Origin: Stenotrophomonas sp. UBA7346
GTDB taxonomy: Bacteria > Pseudomonadota > Gammaproteobacteria > Xanthomonadales > Xanthomonadaceae
Length of the DNA: 64,000 nucleotides
Reading direction: 5' to 3'
Assembly (NCBI GenBank): GCA_002471015.1
Contig: DKPB01000038.1
Span: 62,001-126,000, forward strand
Shown here: positions 47,948-57,737 of the stretch, one piece after another
Numbering within the stretch: position 1 is the first letter of the stretch
How the letters are laid out: every line of letters begins with the position of its first letter
Program-made: the position numbers and the translations under genes
Notes under the pieces: generated by a model
Database searches by the model: none
What the model was told of the DNA's origin: nothing
The model's input: the letters and a program-made list of their open reading frames with translations, nothing else

Positions 47948-49383
47948 CATTCGCCGTTGGCCTCCTTGAAGCCTTCGGTTGCCACGTGCTGGGCAACGGC
48001 ACCGATGTCACCGGCACCCATCATCAGCAGCAGGTCGCCGTCCTGCAGTACGTCCGGCAGCACCGAAGTCAGGTCGCTGGCATGGCCAACCACCACCGGC
48101 TCGCTGCGGCCGCGCGCACGGATGGCACGTGCCAGCGACTTGGAATCGGCACCGGGGATCGGCGCTTCGCCAGCCGGGTAAACCTCGCTCAGCACCAGTG
48201 CGTCCACTTCCGACAACACGGCGGCAAAGGCATCGAACTGATCGCGGGTACGGCTGTAACGGTGCGGCTGGAAGGCCACCACCAGGCGCTTGTCCGGCCA
48301 GCCGCCACGGGCAGCGGCAAACACCGCTTCCAGCTCGCGCGGGTGATGGCCGTAGTCGTCGATCACGCGTACCTTGGCACCCTTGTGGGTGGTCACTTCG
48401 CCCAGGTCGTTGAAGCGACGGCCGACGCCCTCGAACTTTTCCAGCGCGGTGGCAATGGTTTCCGGCGACACGCCCAGCTGCCAGGCAACCGCAGCAGCGG
48501 CCAGCGCATTGAGCACGTTGTGCTTGCCCGGCAGGGCCAGCGTGACCGGTACGCTGCTGCCTTCGGGCAGGCGCAGGGTGAAGCGCATGCGCGGACCGTC
48601 CTGCACCACGTCTTCGGCGCGCACGTCGGCATTGCTGCTCAGGCCGTAGCTCATCACGTGACGCGGGGTCTTGGCGGCCAGCGCAGCCACTTCCGGGTCA
48701 TCGATGCACAGCACCGCCAGACCGTAGAACGGCAAGCGCTGCAGGAACTCGGCGAACGCTGCCTGCACACGGGCGAAGTCGTTGCCGTAGTTCTCCAGAT
48801 GGTCGGCATCGATATTGGTGATCACCGCGACCAGCGGGTTCAGGCGCAGGAAGCTGCCATCGCTTTCGTCGGCCTCGGCCACCAGCCACTGGCCACCGCC
48901 CAGCTTGGCGTTGGCACCGGCCGCCAGCAACTGCCCACCGATCACGAAGGTCGGGTCCAGCTTGCCTTCGCTCAGGATGGCTGCGGTCAGCGAGGTGGTG
49001 GTGGTCTTGCCGTGGGTACCTGCGACGGCGATACCGCGACGGAAACGCATCAGTTCGGCCAGCATCGCCGCGCGCGGCATGATCGGAATGCGCTGGCTGC
49101 GGGCTTCCATCAGCTCGGGGTTGTCCTCACGGATGGCGCTGGAGACCACGATGCAGTCGGTGCCCAGCACGTTCGCCGCGGAGTGGCCACGCATCACCCG
49201 TGCACCCAGACGGCTCAAGCGGCGGGTTGCGGCATTGTCGGCATTGTCCGAGCCGGAAACTTCATAGCCCAGGGTCAGCATGACTTCGGCAATGCCGCTC
49301 ATGCCTGTACCGCCGATGCCGACGAAGTGCACGCGCGGGAAGGCGCGGACCAGATCCGTGGTGTCATGGAGGCGGCGGATCAT
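47947..49383 (-). CDS. murC: UDP-N-acetylmuramate--L-alanine ligase
   Basis: A 478-residue cytoplasmic ligase adding L-alanine to UDP-MurNAc. FVGIGGTGMSGIAEVMLTLG near residue 20 binds the nucleotide sugar, AGTHGKTTTTSLTAAIL near residue 122 is the ATP P-loop, and DYGHHPRELEAV near residue 345 and FQPHRYSRTRD near residue 375 complete the Mur ligase set. Its start overlaps the murG stop by 4 bp. murB, which supplies its substrate, is not in this cluster. Confidence 0.97.
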   Translation of the reverse strand: MIRRLHDTTDLVRAFPRVHFVGIGGTGMSGIAEVMLTLGYEVSGSDNADNAATRRLSRLGARVMRGHSAANVLGTDCIVVSSAIREDNPELMEARSQRIPIMPRAAMLAELMRFRRGIAVAGTHGKTTTTSLTAAILSEGKLDPTFVIGGQLLAAGANAKLGGGQWLVAEADESDGSFLRLNPLVAVITNIDADHLENYGNDFARVQAAFAEFLQRLPFYGLAVLCIDDPEVAALAAKTPRHVMSYGLSSNADVRAEDVVQDGPRMRFTLRLPEGSSVPVTLALPGKHNVLNALAAAAVAWQLGVSPETIATALEKFEGVGRRFNDLGEVTTHKGAKVRVIDDYGHHPRELEAVFAAARGGWPDKRLVVAFQPHRYSRTRDQFDAFAAVLSEVDALVLSEVYPAGEAPIPGADSKSLARAIRARGRSEPVVVGHASDLTSVLPDVLQDGDLLLMMGAGDIGAVAQHVATEGFKEANGE

Positions 49384-50624
49384 TGTTTGCCTCCGGCGAG
49401 AATGGGGAATTGGGAATTGGGAATGGAGGTAGCTGCAACGTTGAGCTGCATGCCTCCTTCGTTGCTGTTGGCGTTGCTGTTGTGCATTTGATCCTGCTTG
49501 TCTCGATTCCCCATTCCTGAATCGCCGTTCCCGGCTTCTTCCAGAATGATGTCTGCGATGCGTTCGGCCGCATCGACCTTGGCCAACCCACGCGCGGCTT
49601 GCGCCATCTGCATGCGGTGGCCGGGAGTGTTTGCCAGCGTGCGCAGCACGCCTTCCAGGTTGGTCGCCAGCGCGTCGTCCTGCTTGAGCAGTTCGGCGGC
49701 ACCGCGTTCGACCAGGTATTCGGCATTGCGGGTCTGGTGGTCATCGACCGCGGCGGCAAACGGCACCAGCACGCTGCCGATACCCACCGCACACAGTTCA
49801 GCCAGGGTGGAGGCACCGGACCGGCATACCACCAGATCGGCCCAGGCATAAGCCGCGGCCATGTCCTTGATGAACATGTCCACGCGCCCTTCCACGCCTG
49901 CATCGCGGTAGGCCTGCAGGGCCTCTGCGTGCAGCTTCTCGCCGCACTGGTGCCAGACCTCGATGGCAACGTTGCCGGCCAGCGCAGCCAGCGCCTTGGG
50001 CATGGCGTTGTTCAGTGCGCGCGCGCCTTGGCTGCCGCCCAGCACCAGTACCCGCATCGGACCACTGCGGCCAGCCAGACGCTGTTCCGGCGGCGGCAAT
50101 GCGGCGATCTCTGCACGCACCGGGTTGCCCACTACTTCTTCCCTGCCACCGGCAAAGCTGCCCGGGAAGCCGGTCAGCAGACGGCGTGCGAAGCGTGACA
50201 GGATGCGGTTGGTCATGCCCGGGGCGCGGTTCTGCTCATGCACCAGCAGCGGCAGGCCGTGCAGGCGCGCGGCCATGCCGCCCGGGCCGGAGGCAAAGCC
50301 ACCGAAGGCCACCACTGCACGCGGCTGGCGATCACGCAGTACATAACCGGCGCTGCGGATGGCGCGCAGCACACGTACCGGTGCGCCCAGCAGGGCCAGC
50401 TTGCCTTTGCCGCGCAGGCCGGAGATGGCCAGCGTGTCAACGTGGATGTCGTGTTGCGGCACCAGGCGGGTTTCCATCCCACCGTCGGAACCGAGCCAGG
50501 TGACCGGGATGCCGCGCGCGCGCAGCACCTTGGCCACGGCCAGGCCCGGGAAGATGTGACCACCGGTGCCACCGGCCATGATCATCACCGGGCGCAGGTC
50601 CTGCTGGGCGTTCGGGCCGGCCAT
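49380..50624 (-). CDS. murG: UDP-GlcNAc--lipid I N-acetylglucosaminyltransferase, with long C-terminal tail
   Basis: A 414-residue peripheral membrane enzyme making lipid II. IMAGGTGGHIFPGLAVAKVL near residue 15, VVAFGGFASGPGG near residue 104, HEQNRAPGMTNRILSRFARR near residue 128, VLGGSQGARALNN near residue 192 and the UDP-binding CRSGASTLAELCAVGIGSVL onward are intact. The family normally ends near residue 360. Here about 50 residues follow (from roughly 49540 to the stop), rich in Gly, Asn, Ser and Gln, whose DNA contains repeated GGGAAT units. Start and stop overlap ftsW and murC by 1 and 4 bp. Confidence 0.95.
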   Translation of the reverse strand: MAGPNAQQDLRPVMIMAGGTGGHIFPGLAVAKVLRARGIPVTWLGSDGGMETRLVPQHDIHVDTLAISGLRGKGKLALLGAPVRVLRAIRSAGYVLRDRQPRAVVAFGGFASGPGGMAARLHGLPLLVHEQNRAPGMTNRILSRFARRLLTGFPGSFAGGREEVVGNPVRAEIAALPPPEQRLAGRSGPMRVLVLGGSQGARALNNAMPKALAALAGNVAIEVWHQCGEKLHAEALQAYRDAGVEGRVDMFIKDMAAAYAWADLVVCRSGASTLAELCAVGIGSVLVPFAAAVDDHQTRNAEYLVERGAAELLKQDDALATNLEGVLRTLANTPGHRMQMAQAARGLAKVDAAERIADIILEEAGNGDSGMGNRDKQDQMHNSNANSNEGGMQLNVAATSIPNSQFPILAGGKQ

Positions 50625-51937
50625 CAGGCAATCCTCCCGAAGGTCGGCTCGACCCGCTGCTGCATGCGGCTGGTGCCACGTGCGGCGCTGTTCTGCATCG
50701 CCGCGGCGATCGCCGTGGCGGTGGTTGCTTCCACCGGCTCTGCGCTATCGCTGTCAGCCAGCGGCGCATCGGCCACGTCGATGTCCTCGCGCACTTCCTG
50801 GCGGCGCACGGCGCGGTTGTATTCGTAGGACACGCGCAGCAGCAGGCCCATCGCCACGCACGTCATCATCACGCTGGAACCGCCCGAGGAGATCAACGGC
50901 AGGGTCAGGCCCTTGGTCGGCAGCATGCCCAGGTTGACGCCGATGGAGACGAAGGTCTGCAGGCTGATCCACAGCGCGATGCCGAAGGCGATGTAACCGG
51001 CAAAATGGCGGCGCATCTCGATGCAGCGCATGCCCAGCCAGAAGGCACGGCCGACCAGCAGCGCGTACAGGCCGATGATGCCGCAGACGCCCACGAAGCC
51101 CAGTTCCTCGGCGATCACCGAGAAGATGAAGTCGGTATGTGACTCGGGCAGGTAGTTGAGCTTCTGGATCGAAGCACCCAGGCCCACCCCGCTCCATTCG
51201 CCGCGGCCGATGGCCATCAGCGCGTTGGACAACTGGTAGCCGGAACCGAGCTGGTCCTGCCACGGATCCATGAAGGAGGTGACGCGACGCATGCGGTAGG
51301 GCTCAAAGATCACCAGCGCGACCAGCCCCGGCAGCAGCAACAGCACCGGCAGGATGATGCGCTTGATCTGCGCACCACCGAGCACCAGCATGCAGGTGGT
51401 GATGCCCAGCAGCAGCATCGACGAGCCGAAATCAGGCTGCATCAGCAGCAGCACAACCAGCACGCCAACCACGCCAACCGGCTTGAGCATGGCCTGCCAG
51501 GTGGCGTTGACCTCGTCACGGAAACGCACCAGGTAGCTGGACAGCCACACGATGTACAGCACCTTGACCGCTTCCACGGTCTGGAACTTGGAGAAGCCCA
51601 GGTTGATCCAGCGCTGCGCACCGTTGACGCTGCTGCCCAGGCCGGGGATGAACACCACGATCAGCAGTGCGAAGCAGCCCAGCAGCAGCAGCTGGTTGTA
51701 CTTCTCGATCTCCTTCAGCTCCACGCGCATGGCCACGCCCGCCAGCACCACGCCGATGGCGATGAAGATCAGGTGGCGGGTGAGGTAATAGAACGGACTC
51801 TGCGTCAGCGCGATGGAGCTGGAAGCCACCATCACGATCCCAAGCGAAGCCAGCGCCACGGCGGCGCCCAGCAGCCACTTGTCGTAGCTGCCGCCAATGG
51901 CTTCAAGCCGGGTTGCCTGACGCGAGTAATCGTCCAT
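50624..51937 (-). CDS. ftsW: Septal peptidoglycan polymerase FtsW
   Basis: A 437-residue SEDS-family membrane protein with about ten helices; with FtsI it polymerises septal peptidoglycan from lipid II. RWINLGFSKFQTVEAVKVLY near residue 130, MQPDFGSSMLLLG near residue 185 (catalytic Asp), LPESHTDFIFSVIAEELGFV near residue 270 and the end motif LPLISSGGSSVMMTCVAMGL are present. The C-terminal 50 residues after EYNRAVRR are low-complexity. Overlaps mraY and murG by one base each. Confidence 0.96.
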   Translation of the reverse strand: MDDYSRQATRLEAIGGSYDKWLLGAAVALASLGIVMVASSSIALTQSPFYYLTRHLIFIAIGVVLAGVAMRVELKEIEKYNQLLLLGCFALLIVVFIPGLGSSVNGAQRWINLGFSKFQTVEAVKVLYIVWLSSYLVRFRDEVNATWQAMLKPVGVVGVLVVLLLMQPDFGSSMLLLGITTCMLVLGGAQIKRIILPVLLLLPGLVALVIFEPYRMRRVTSFMDPWQDQLGSGYQLSNALMAIGRGEWSGVGLGASIQKLNYLPESHTDFIFSVIAEELGFVGVCGIIGLYALLVGRAFWLGMRCIEMRRHFAGYIAFGIALWISLQTFVSIGVNLGMLPTKGLTLPLISSGGSSVMMTCVAMGLLLRVSYEYNRAVRRQEVREDIDVADAPLADSDSAEPVEATTATAIAAAMQNSAARGTSRMQQRVEPTFGRIA

Positions 51938-53022
51938 CAGCGCACCTTGAGGGTAGCCAGACCGATCAACACCAGCACCACCGAGATGATCCAGAAGCGC
52001 ACGATCACGCGCGGCTCCGGCCAGCCCTTCAGCTCGAAGTGGTGATGGATCGGTGCCATGCGGAACACGCGCTTGCCAGTGAGCTTGAACGAAGCCACCT
52101 GGATCATCACCGACAGGGTTTCAATCACGAACACGCCACCCATGATCACCAGCACCAGTTCCTGGCGCACGATCACCGCGATGGTGCCGAGCACCGCACC
52201 CAGCGCCAGCGCGCCGACATCGCCCATGAACACCATGGCCGGGTAGGTGTTGAACCACAGAAAGCCCAGCCCCGCGCCAGCGATGGCCGCGCAGATGATG
52301 ACCAGCTCACCTGCGCCCGGGATCTGCGGGATCTGCAGGTAGCTGGAGAACACCGCGTTGCCCGAGGCATAGGCGAACACACCCAGCGCGCAGGCCACCA
52401 GCACGGTAGGCATGATCGCCAGCCCATCCAGGCCATCGGTCAGGTTGACCGCGTTGGAGAAACCGACGATCCAGAAATAGGCGATGGCGACGAAGCTGAT
52501 GCCGGCCAGCGGCAGCGCGATCGACTTGAACATCGGGATGTAGAAGGTCAACTCGGCCGGCACCGTCGCGGTCTTGTACAGGAACAGGCCGGCAGCCAGG
52601 CCGAAGATCGACTGCAGCAGGTACTTCCAGCGCGACTTCAGGCCGTTGGGGTCACGCTTGGCGATCTTGATCCAGTCGTCGTACCAGCCAATGGCGCCGA
52701 AGCACAGCATCACCACCAGCACCAGCCAGACGTAGCGGTTGCGCAGGTCACCCCACAGCAGCACCGAAACCAGCACCGTGGTCAGGATCAAGCCACCGCC
52801 CATGGTTGGCGTACCGGCCTTGGAGAAATGCGACTGCGGGCCATCCTTGCGGATCGGCTGGCCACCCTTGAGCTGGGCCAGGCGGCGGATCGCCATCGGC
52901 CCCAACCACAACGACAACGACAGCGCCGTCAGCGCAGCGAGGATGCCGCGGAAGGTGATGTAGTTGAACAACCGGAACAGGCCGTCCAACTGCTGCAGCC
53001 AACGGGCCAACTCAAGCAACAT
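51937..53022 (-). CDS. mraY: Phospho-N-acetylmuramoyl-pentapeptide-transferase
   Basis: A 361-residue membrane enzyme producing lipid I from UDP-MurNAc-pentapeptide and undecaprenyl phosphate. Catalytic Asp and Mg site residues occur in GTPTMGGGLIL, WIVGFSNAVNLTDGLDGLAI near residue 190 and VFMGDVGALALGAVLG near residue 264; the PIHHHFELKGWPEPRV loop is near residue 325. Length matches the family. It overlaps murF by 11 bp and ftsW by one. Confidence 0.98.
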   Translation of the reverse strand: MLLELARWLQQLDGLFRLFNYITFRGILAALTALSLSLWLGPMAIRRLAQLKGGQPIRKDGPQSHFSKAGTPTMGGGLILTTVLVSVLLWGDLRNRYVWLVLVVMLCFGAIGWYDDWIKIAKRDPNGLKSRWKYLLQSIFGLAAGLFLYKTATVPAELTFYIPMFKSIALPLAGISFVAIAYFWIVGFSNAVNLTDGLDGLAIMPTVLVACALGVFAYASGNAVFSSYLQIPQIPGAGELVIICAAIAGAGLGFLWFNTYPAMVFMGDVGALALGAVLGTIAVIVRQELVLVIMGGVFVIETLSVMIQVASFKLTGKRVFRMAPIHHHFELKGWPEPRVIVRFWIISVVLVLIGLATLKVR

Positions 53023-54394
53023 GTGTACTTTCCTCTCCGCGCTGCAGCAGCGCGTTTACGATCTTGTCCATGGCGCTGCCGCGCGAGCCCTTGACCAGGC
53101 AACGCACGCCAGCATGAAGTTCGGTTTGCAAAGCGGCAGCCAGCGCGGCATGGGAGTCGAAATGACGGCCGCCTTCGCCGAACGCTGCCGAAGCCGCTGC
53201 ACTCAGCGGGCCCAGCGTGTACAGGCGCTTGAGGCCGGCTTCGCGGGCGCGCTGGCCGGCCTGCGCGTGCAGTGCCTGCGCCTCCGGGCCCAGCTCACGC
53301 ATGTCACCCAGCACCAGCCAACCCTCGCCCTTGCCAGCGGCCAGCGCGGTGATCGCCGCTGCCAGTGAACCCGGGTTGGCGTTGTAACTGTCATCGACCA
53401 GCACCGCGCCGCTGTCCAGCACGTGTGCCACCTGCCGACCAGCAACCGGACGCGCCTGCGCCAGGCCTTCGGCCACCAACGGCAGTGCAATACCTGCCGC
53501 CAGCGCCATCGAGGCAGCAGCCAATGCGTTGAGTACGTTATGGCGGCCCGGCAACTGCAGCATCACCTCGGCATTGCCGTGCGGCGTGCGCAGCTGGAAG
53601 CGCGCTGCTGCCTCGTCCAGCACGATATTGGTGGCGGTAACGTCGGCGCTGACTTCCAGGCCGAAGCGGATCACCTGATGCGCGCCAGCACGCACCGCGA
53701 AATACGGCGAGAACGCATCGTCGGCATTGACCACCGCAACACCGCCATCGCGCAGGTCGTCGTAGACGGCTGCCTTGGTGTTGGCGATCTCCAGCAGGCT
53801 ACCCATGCGTTCCAGATGTGCCGGGGCGACGTTGTTGACGATGGACACGTCCGGCGTGGCGATGGCGGTCAGGTAGGCGATATCGCCCGGCTTGCCGGTA
53901 CCCATCTCGTAGATGGCGTAGTCGGCGTCTTCCGGCGCATCGATCACCGCCAGCGGCAGGCCGATCTCGTTGTTGCGATTGCCCGGCGTGGCGTGGACAT
54001 GCTGGCCCAGTACCGCGGCCGCGTGCTGCATCACCGCCAACAGCAGGTTCTTGACGCTGGTTTTGCCGTTGCTGCCGGTAATGGCGAACACGCGGGTAGC
54101 GCGCTGCTGCTGCATTGCTGCTGCAATCTTCGCCAGCGCCAGTTCGGTATTGGGGACCACGACCTGCGGCACGTCCAGGGGCAACAGGCGATCCACCAGC
54201 AAGGCGCTGGCGCCCTGCTCGACCGCGTTGGCTGCAAAGTCGTGGCCATCGAAGCGTTCACCGCGCAGGGCGACGTACAGGCTGCCCGCCGCCAGCGTGC
54301 GCGTGTCATTGCTGACCGCATCGATGCTGGCGTCGTCGCCGTGGATTTCACCGCCGGCCCAATGCGCGATCAGCGACAGTGGTGTGCGCTTCAT
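53012..54394 (-). CDS. murF: UDP-MurNAc-tripeptide--D-Ala-D-Ala ligase
   Basis: A 460-residue Mur ligase adding D-Ala-D-Ala. The ATP P-loop is ITGSNGKTSVKNLLLAV near residue 104, NNEIGLPLAVIDA lies near residue 142, EMGTGKPGDIAYLTAI near residue 167, and VDDSYNANPGSLAAAI near residue 333. It overlaps murE by 4 bp and mraY by 11 bp. The D-Ala-D-Ala ligase gene that feeds it is not in this window. Confidence 0.97.
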   Translation of the reverse strand: MKRTPLSLIAHWAGGEIHGDDASIDAVSNDTRTLAAGSLYVALRGERFDGHDFAANAVEQGASALLVDRLLPLDVPQVVVPNTELALAKIAAAMQQQRATRVFAITGSNGKTSVKNLLLAVMQHAAAVLGQHVHATPGNRNNEIGLPLAVIDAPEDADYAIYEMGTGKPGDIAYLTAIATPDVSIVNNVAPAHLERMGSLLEIANTKAAVYDDLRDGGVAVVNADDAFSPYFAVRAGAHQVIRFGLEVSADVTATNIVLDEAAARFQLRTPHGNAEVMLQLPGRHNVLNALAAASMALAAGIALPLVAEGLAQARPVAGRQVAHVLDSGAVLVDDSYNANPGSLAAAITALAAGKGEGWLVLGDMRELGPEAQALHAQAGQRAREAGLKRLYTLGPLSAAASAAFGEGGRHFDSHAALAAALQTELHAGVRCLVKGSRGSAMDKIVNALLQRGEESTHVA

Positions 54395-55881
54395 GGACGC
54401 ACCTCCGCAGCAGCGGAACGGCGCGCCTGCAGCGCACGCGATGCCACATCGGTGTCATCGAAAGGATGTTTGATACCTGCAATCTCCTGATAGGGCTCGT
54501 GGCCCTTGCCGGCGATCAATACGATGTCGCCGGCACCCGCCTGTGCCACCGCAGCGTCGATGGCGCGGGCGCGATCACGCACCACGTTCACCTGCGCAGG
54601 CGACACGAAGCCGGCCATGATGTCGGCGACGATCACATCGCCATCCTCGCCACGCGGATTGTCGTCGGTGACGAACACCACGTCAGCCAATTCCTCTGCC
54701 ACTGCCGCCATCTGCGGACGCTTGCCGGTATCGCGCTCGCCACCGCAACCGAACACGCACAGCAGGCGGCCATCCAGGTGACCATGCAGGCTGCGCAGCG
54801 CCTGTTCCAGCGCGTCGGGTGTGTGGGCGTAATCGATGACCACGGTCGGCTCGCCCTGACCGCCAAGGCGGTTCATGCGGCCACGGATCGGCTGCAGCTG
54901 GCCCAGCACCTTGGCGATGTTGGCGCTGGTTTCGCCCAGACCATGCAGCGCACCGGCCACGGCCAGCAGGTTGTCGACGTTGAAGCGGCCCAACAGCGGC
55001 GAGCGCAGCGCATGGCGCTCGTCGCCGATGACCAGATCGAAGCCCAGGCCCTGCCCGTCCAGCACCAGCTTCTCGGCGCGGATGGTGGCGCCAGCCTGAC
55101 CGGTCGAGCTCAGGCCAATGGCCTGCACGTCGGCTGCCAGCGTGGTGATCAGCTCGCGGCCAAAGGCGTCGTCCAGGTTGATCGCCGCAGCCTTCAGGCC
55201 CGGACGATGGAACAACTTGGCCTTGGCCGCGCCATAGGCCTGCATGTCGCCGTGGTAGTCAAGATGGTCACGGGTGAGGTTGGTAAACACCGCCACGTCG
55301 TAGTGCACGGCATCAACGCGGCCCTGGTCCAGTGCGTGCGAGCTGACTTCCATCGCCACCGCCTTGGCGCCGCCATCGCGCAGCTGGGCCAGTACTTCAT
55401 GCATCTGCAGCACCAGCGGCGTGGTGAAGCCGGTCGGCACCACATCGCCGTACAGGCCAACACCCAGCGTGCCGATCGAGCCACTGGGCGTGCCCAGCAG
55501 ATGCCAGGCCTGACCAAGCAACTGCACGGTCGAGGTCTTGCCGTTGGTGCCGGTGACGCCAACCATGGTCATCGCCCGCGAGGGCTGGCCGTGGAACTGG
55601 TCGGCCATCGCGCCCATGCGCGAACGCAGGCCGGGCACGGCGATGGCATCGACCGGTGCCGGCAGCTCCGCCGGAGCCGGCGGATCAAACAGGATTGCGG
55701 CCGCGCCGGCAGCCTTGGCCTGCTCAACAAACCCAAGACCATGCGCGCCAAAGCCGGCGATGGCCACAAACGCATCACCGGCGCGCACATGGCGCGAGTC
55801 CAGCACCAGTCCCTTGATCTGCGGATCGTTGGCCAGGGCCAGATCCGGCAGCAACTGTGACAACTTCATCGTACGACTCAC
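54391..55881 (-). CDS. murE: UDP-MurNAc-L-Ala-D-Glu--meso-diaminopimelate ligase
   Basis: A 496-residue Mur ligase. GVTGTNGKTSTVQLLGQAWH near residue 108 is the P-loop, and DNPRGEDG near residue 408 is the DNPR motif selecting meso-diaminopimelate. The start is taken as GTG at 55881, which overlaps the ftsI stop (GTGA) and has GGGGGT seven bases upstream; an ATG four codons on (55869) is an alternative. EVSSHALDQGRVDAV and VVIDYAHTPDALEQAL are further family motifs. Confidence 0.96.
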   Translation of the reverse strand: MSRTMKLSQLLPDLALANDPQIKGLVLDSRHVRAGDAFVAIAGFGAHGLGFVEQAKAAGAAAILFDPPAPAELPAPVDAIAVPGLRSRMGAMADQFHGQPSRAMTMVGVTGTNGKTSTVQLLGQAWHLLGTPSGSIGTLGVGLYGDVVPTGFTTPLVLQMHEVLAQLRDGGAKAVAMEVSSHALDQGRVDAVHYDVAVFTNLTRDHLDYHGDMQAYGAAKAKLFHRPGLKAAAINLDDAFGRELITTLAADVQAIGLSSTGQAGATIRAEKLVLDGQGLGFDLVIGDERHALRSPLLGRFNVDNLLAVAGALHGLGETSANIAKVLGQLQPIRGRMNRLGGQGEPTVVIDYAHTPDALEQALRSLHGHLDGRLLCVFGCGGERDTGKRPQMAAVAEELADVVFVTDDNPRGEDGDVIVADIMAGFVSPAQVNVVRDRARAIDAAVAQAGAGDIVLIAGKGHEPYQEIAGIKHPFDDTDVASRALQARRSAAAEVRP

Positions 55882-57737
55882 TGGCGCACCCCCGTTGCGG
55901 CGGGCGCGGGTGCGGCCACCGTCGGCAGTGCAGCGTCAAATTCGGCGGCGGCATTGGGCTCCACCGCATCCTGGGGAACCGGCAGCACCGCAGGGTTGCT
56001 GATCGGGCGGCCGCCCACCTTGCCTGCGGCCTGTGCCGCCAACCAGGACTGGATGTCATCCGGCGGCACGTCCATCAGGCGCAGCGTGCCTTCCATCACG
56101 TGATGGAACACCGGCGCCGAGACCAGGCCACCGTACTGCAGCGAGCCCTGCGGGTCGTTGACCACGATCACCGCGGCATAGCGCGGCGCCGTGGCCGGCA
56201 CCACGCCGGCAAACAGCAGGTTGTAGTGGCCACGCTCATAACCATTGGGGCCGTTCTTGCGCGCGGTACCGGTCTTGCCGGCCACGTGATAGCCCAGGAT
56301 GGCCGCCTGCTTGGCGCCGCCCTGGGTAACCACGGTTTCCATCATGCGCACCACTTCGTGCGCCACTTCCGGGTCGATGACCTGGCGCGCCTCGTTGCGC
56401 TGACCCTTGACGAAGGTCGGCTGGATCACCTGCCCACCATTGGCCAGCGCAGAGTACGCCTGGGCGATCTGCAACGGCGTTACCGACAGGCCGTAGCCGT
56501 AGGACATGGTGGTCTTGGTGGTGCCGTACCAGCTCGGGCTGCCCGGGCGTGCGACCACGCCGGACGATTCACCGGGGAAGCCGCTGTTCGGGGCAACGCC
56601 GTAGCCGAAGCCACGTACCGAATCGTAGAAGGTCTGGTCCGGGATGCGCGCGACGATCTTGGCCGCACCGATATTGGAACTGCGGGTGATCACGCCAGTA
56701 ACGTTGAGCACGCCGTTGTTACGCGGCACGTCGCGGATGGTGTAACGGCCCAGCGACATGTAGCCCGGGTTGGTGTCGATGACCGTGTCCGGCGTCACCA
56801 CATGGTTCTGCAACGCGGTGGCAATGGTCAACGGCTTCATCGTCGAACCGGGCTCGACCAGGTCGGTGACGGCGCGGTTGCGGCGCGTATCCGGGGTGGC
56901 GCCACTGACCGAATTGGGGTTGTAGGTCGGCAGGTTGGCCATGGCCATCACTTCGCCGGTGGCCACGTCCATGATCACGATCGAGCCGCCCGCCGCCTTG
57001 TTGGCGGTGACTGCGTTGCGCAGCTCACGCATCGCCAGGAACTGGATGCGGCGATCGATGCTCAGTGTCAGGTCCTTGCCCGGCTCGGCCGGACGCACCA
57101 GATCGATGCTCTCCACGATCGCGCCCTTGCGGTCGCGGATCACGCGCTTGGCGCCAGGCTTGCCGCGCAGCCATTCGTCGAAGGCCAGCTCCAGGCCTTC
57201 CTGGCCGCGGTCATCGATGTTGGTGAAACCCAGCACGTGCGCCATCGCCTCACCCTGCGGGTAATAGCGACGGAACTCGCGCTGCGAGAATACGCCCGGG
57301 ATCTTCAGTGCCACCACCTGCTCGGCCACGTCCGGATTCATCCGGCGGCGCAGGTACATGAATTCCTTGTCGGCCTTCTGGGTCAGCTTGGCGGTGAGCT
57401 CGTCCACCGGCAGCGACAGCGCCTGGGCCAGCTGCGGGATGTGTTCGGGCGCGCGCAGCAGTTCCTGCGGGTTGACCCAGATCGAGGCCACCGGCGTGGA
57501 CACCGCCACCGGCTCGCCGTTGCGGTCGGTGATCATGCCGCGCGAGGTCGCAATGGGCACTTCACGCAGGTAACGTGCCTCGCCTTCGCGCTGGTAGAAA
57601 TCGTTGTTGATCAGCTGCACATAGGCCGCACGCCCAACCAGCGTCACCGCGCACAGGCCCAGGCCCACCGCAACCATTGTCATGCGGTTGCGCAGGTTGA
57701 ACTGGGTGCGGGTGCGGTTGCGGCCGTGCTTGCTCAT
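55878..57737 (-). CDS. ftsI: Septal transpeptidase FtsI (PBP3)
   Basis: A 619-residue bitopic class B penicillin-binding protein crosslinking septal peptidoglycan. One helix (MTMVAVGLGLCAVTLVGRAA, residues 19-38) is followed by the dimerisation/pedestal domain and the transpeptidase domain with EPGSTMKPLTIA near residue 293 (catalytic Ser-x-x-Lys), SSNIGAAK near residue 350 and GKTGTARKNG near residue 484. The C-terminal Pro/Ala-rich tail of about 50 residues is longer than usual. It overlaps ftsL by 4 bp. Confidence 0.97.
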   Translation of the reverse strand: MSKHGRNRTRTQFNLRNRMTMVAVGLGLCAVTLVGRAAYVQLINNDFYQREGEARYLREVPIATSRGMITDRNGEPVAVSTPVASIWVNPQELLRAPEHIPQLAQALSLPVDELTAKLTQKADKEFMYLRRRMNPDVAEQVVALKIPGVFSQREFRRYYPQGEAMAHVLGFTNIDDRGQEGLELAFDEWLRGKPGAKRVIRDRKGAIVESIDLVRPAEPGKDLTLSIDRRIQFLAMRELRNAVTANKAAGGSIVIMDVATGEVMAMANLPTYNPNSVSGATPDTRRNRAVTDLVEPGSTMKPLTIATALQNHVVTPDTVIDTNPGYMSLGRYTIRDVPRNNGVLNVTGVITRSSNIGAAKIVARIPDQTFYDSVRGFGYGVAPNSGFPGESSGVVARPGSPSWYGTTKTTMSYGYGLSVTPLQIAQAYSALANGGQVIQPTFVKGQRNEARQVIDPEVAHEVVRMMETVVTQGGAKQAAILGYHVAGKTGTARKNGPNGYERGHYNLLFAGVVPATAPRYAAVIVVNDPQGSLQYGGLVSAPVFHHVMEGTLRLMDVPPDDIQSWLAAQAAGKVGGRPISNPAVLPVPQDAVEPNAAAEFDAALPTVAAPAPAATGVRQ

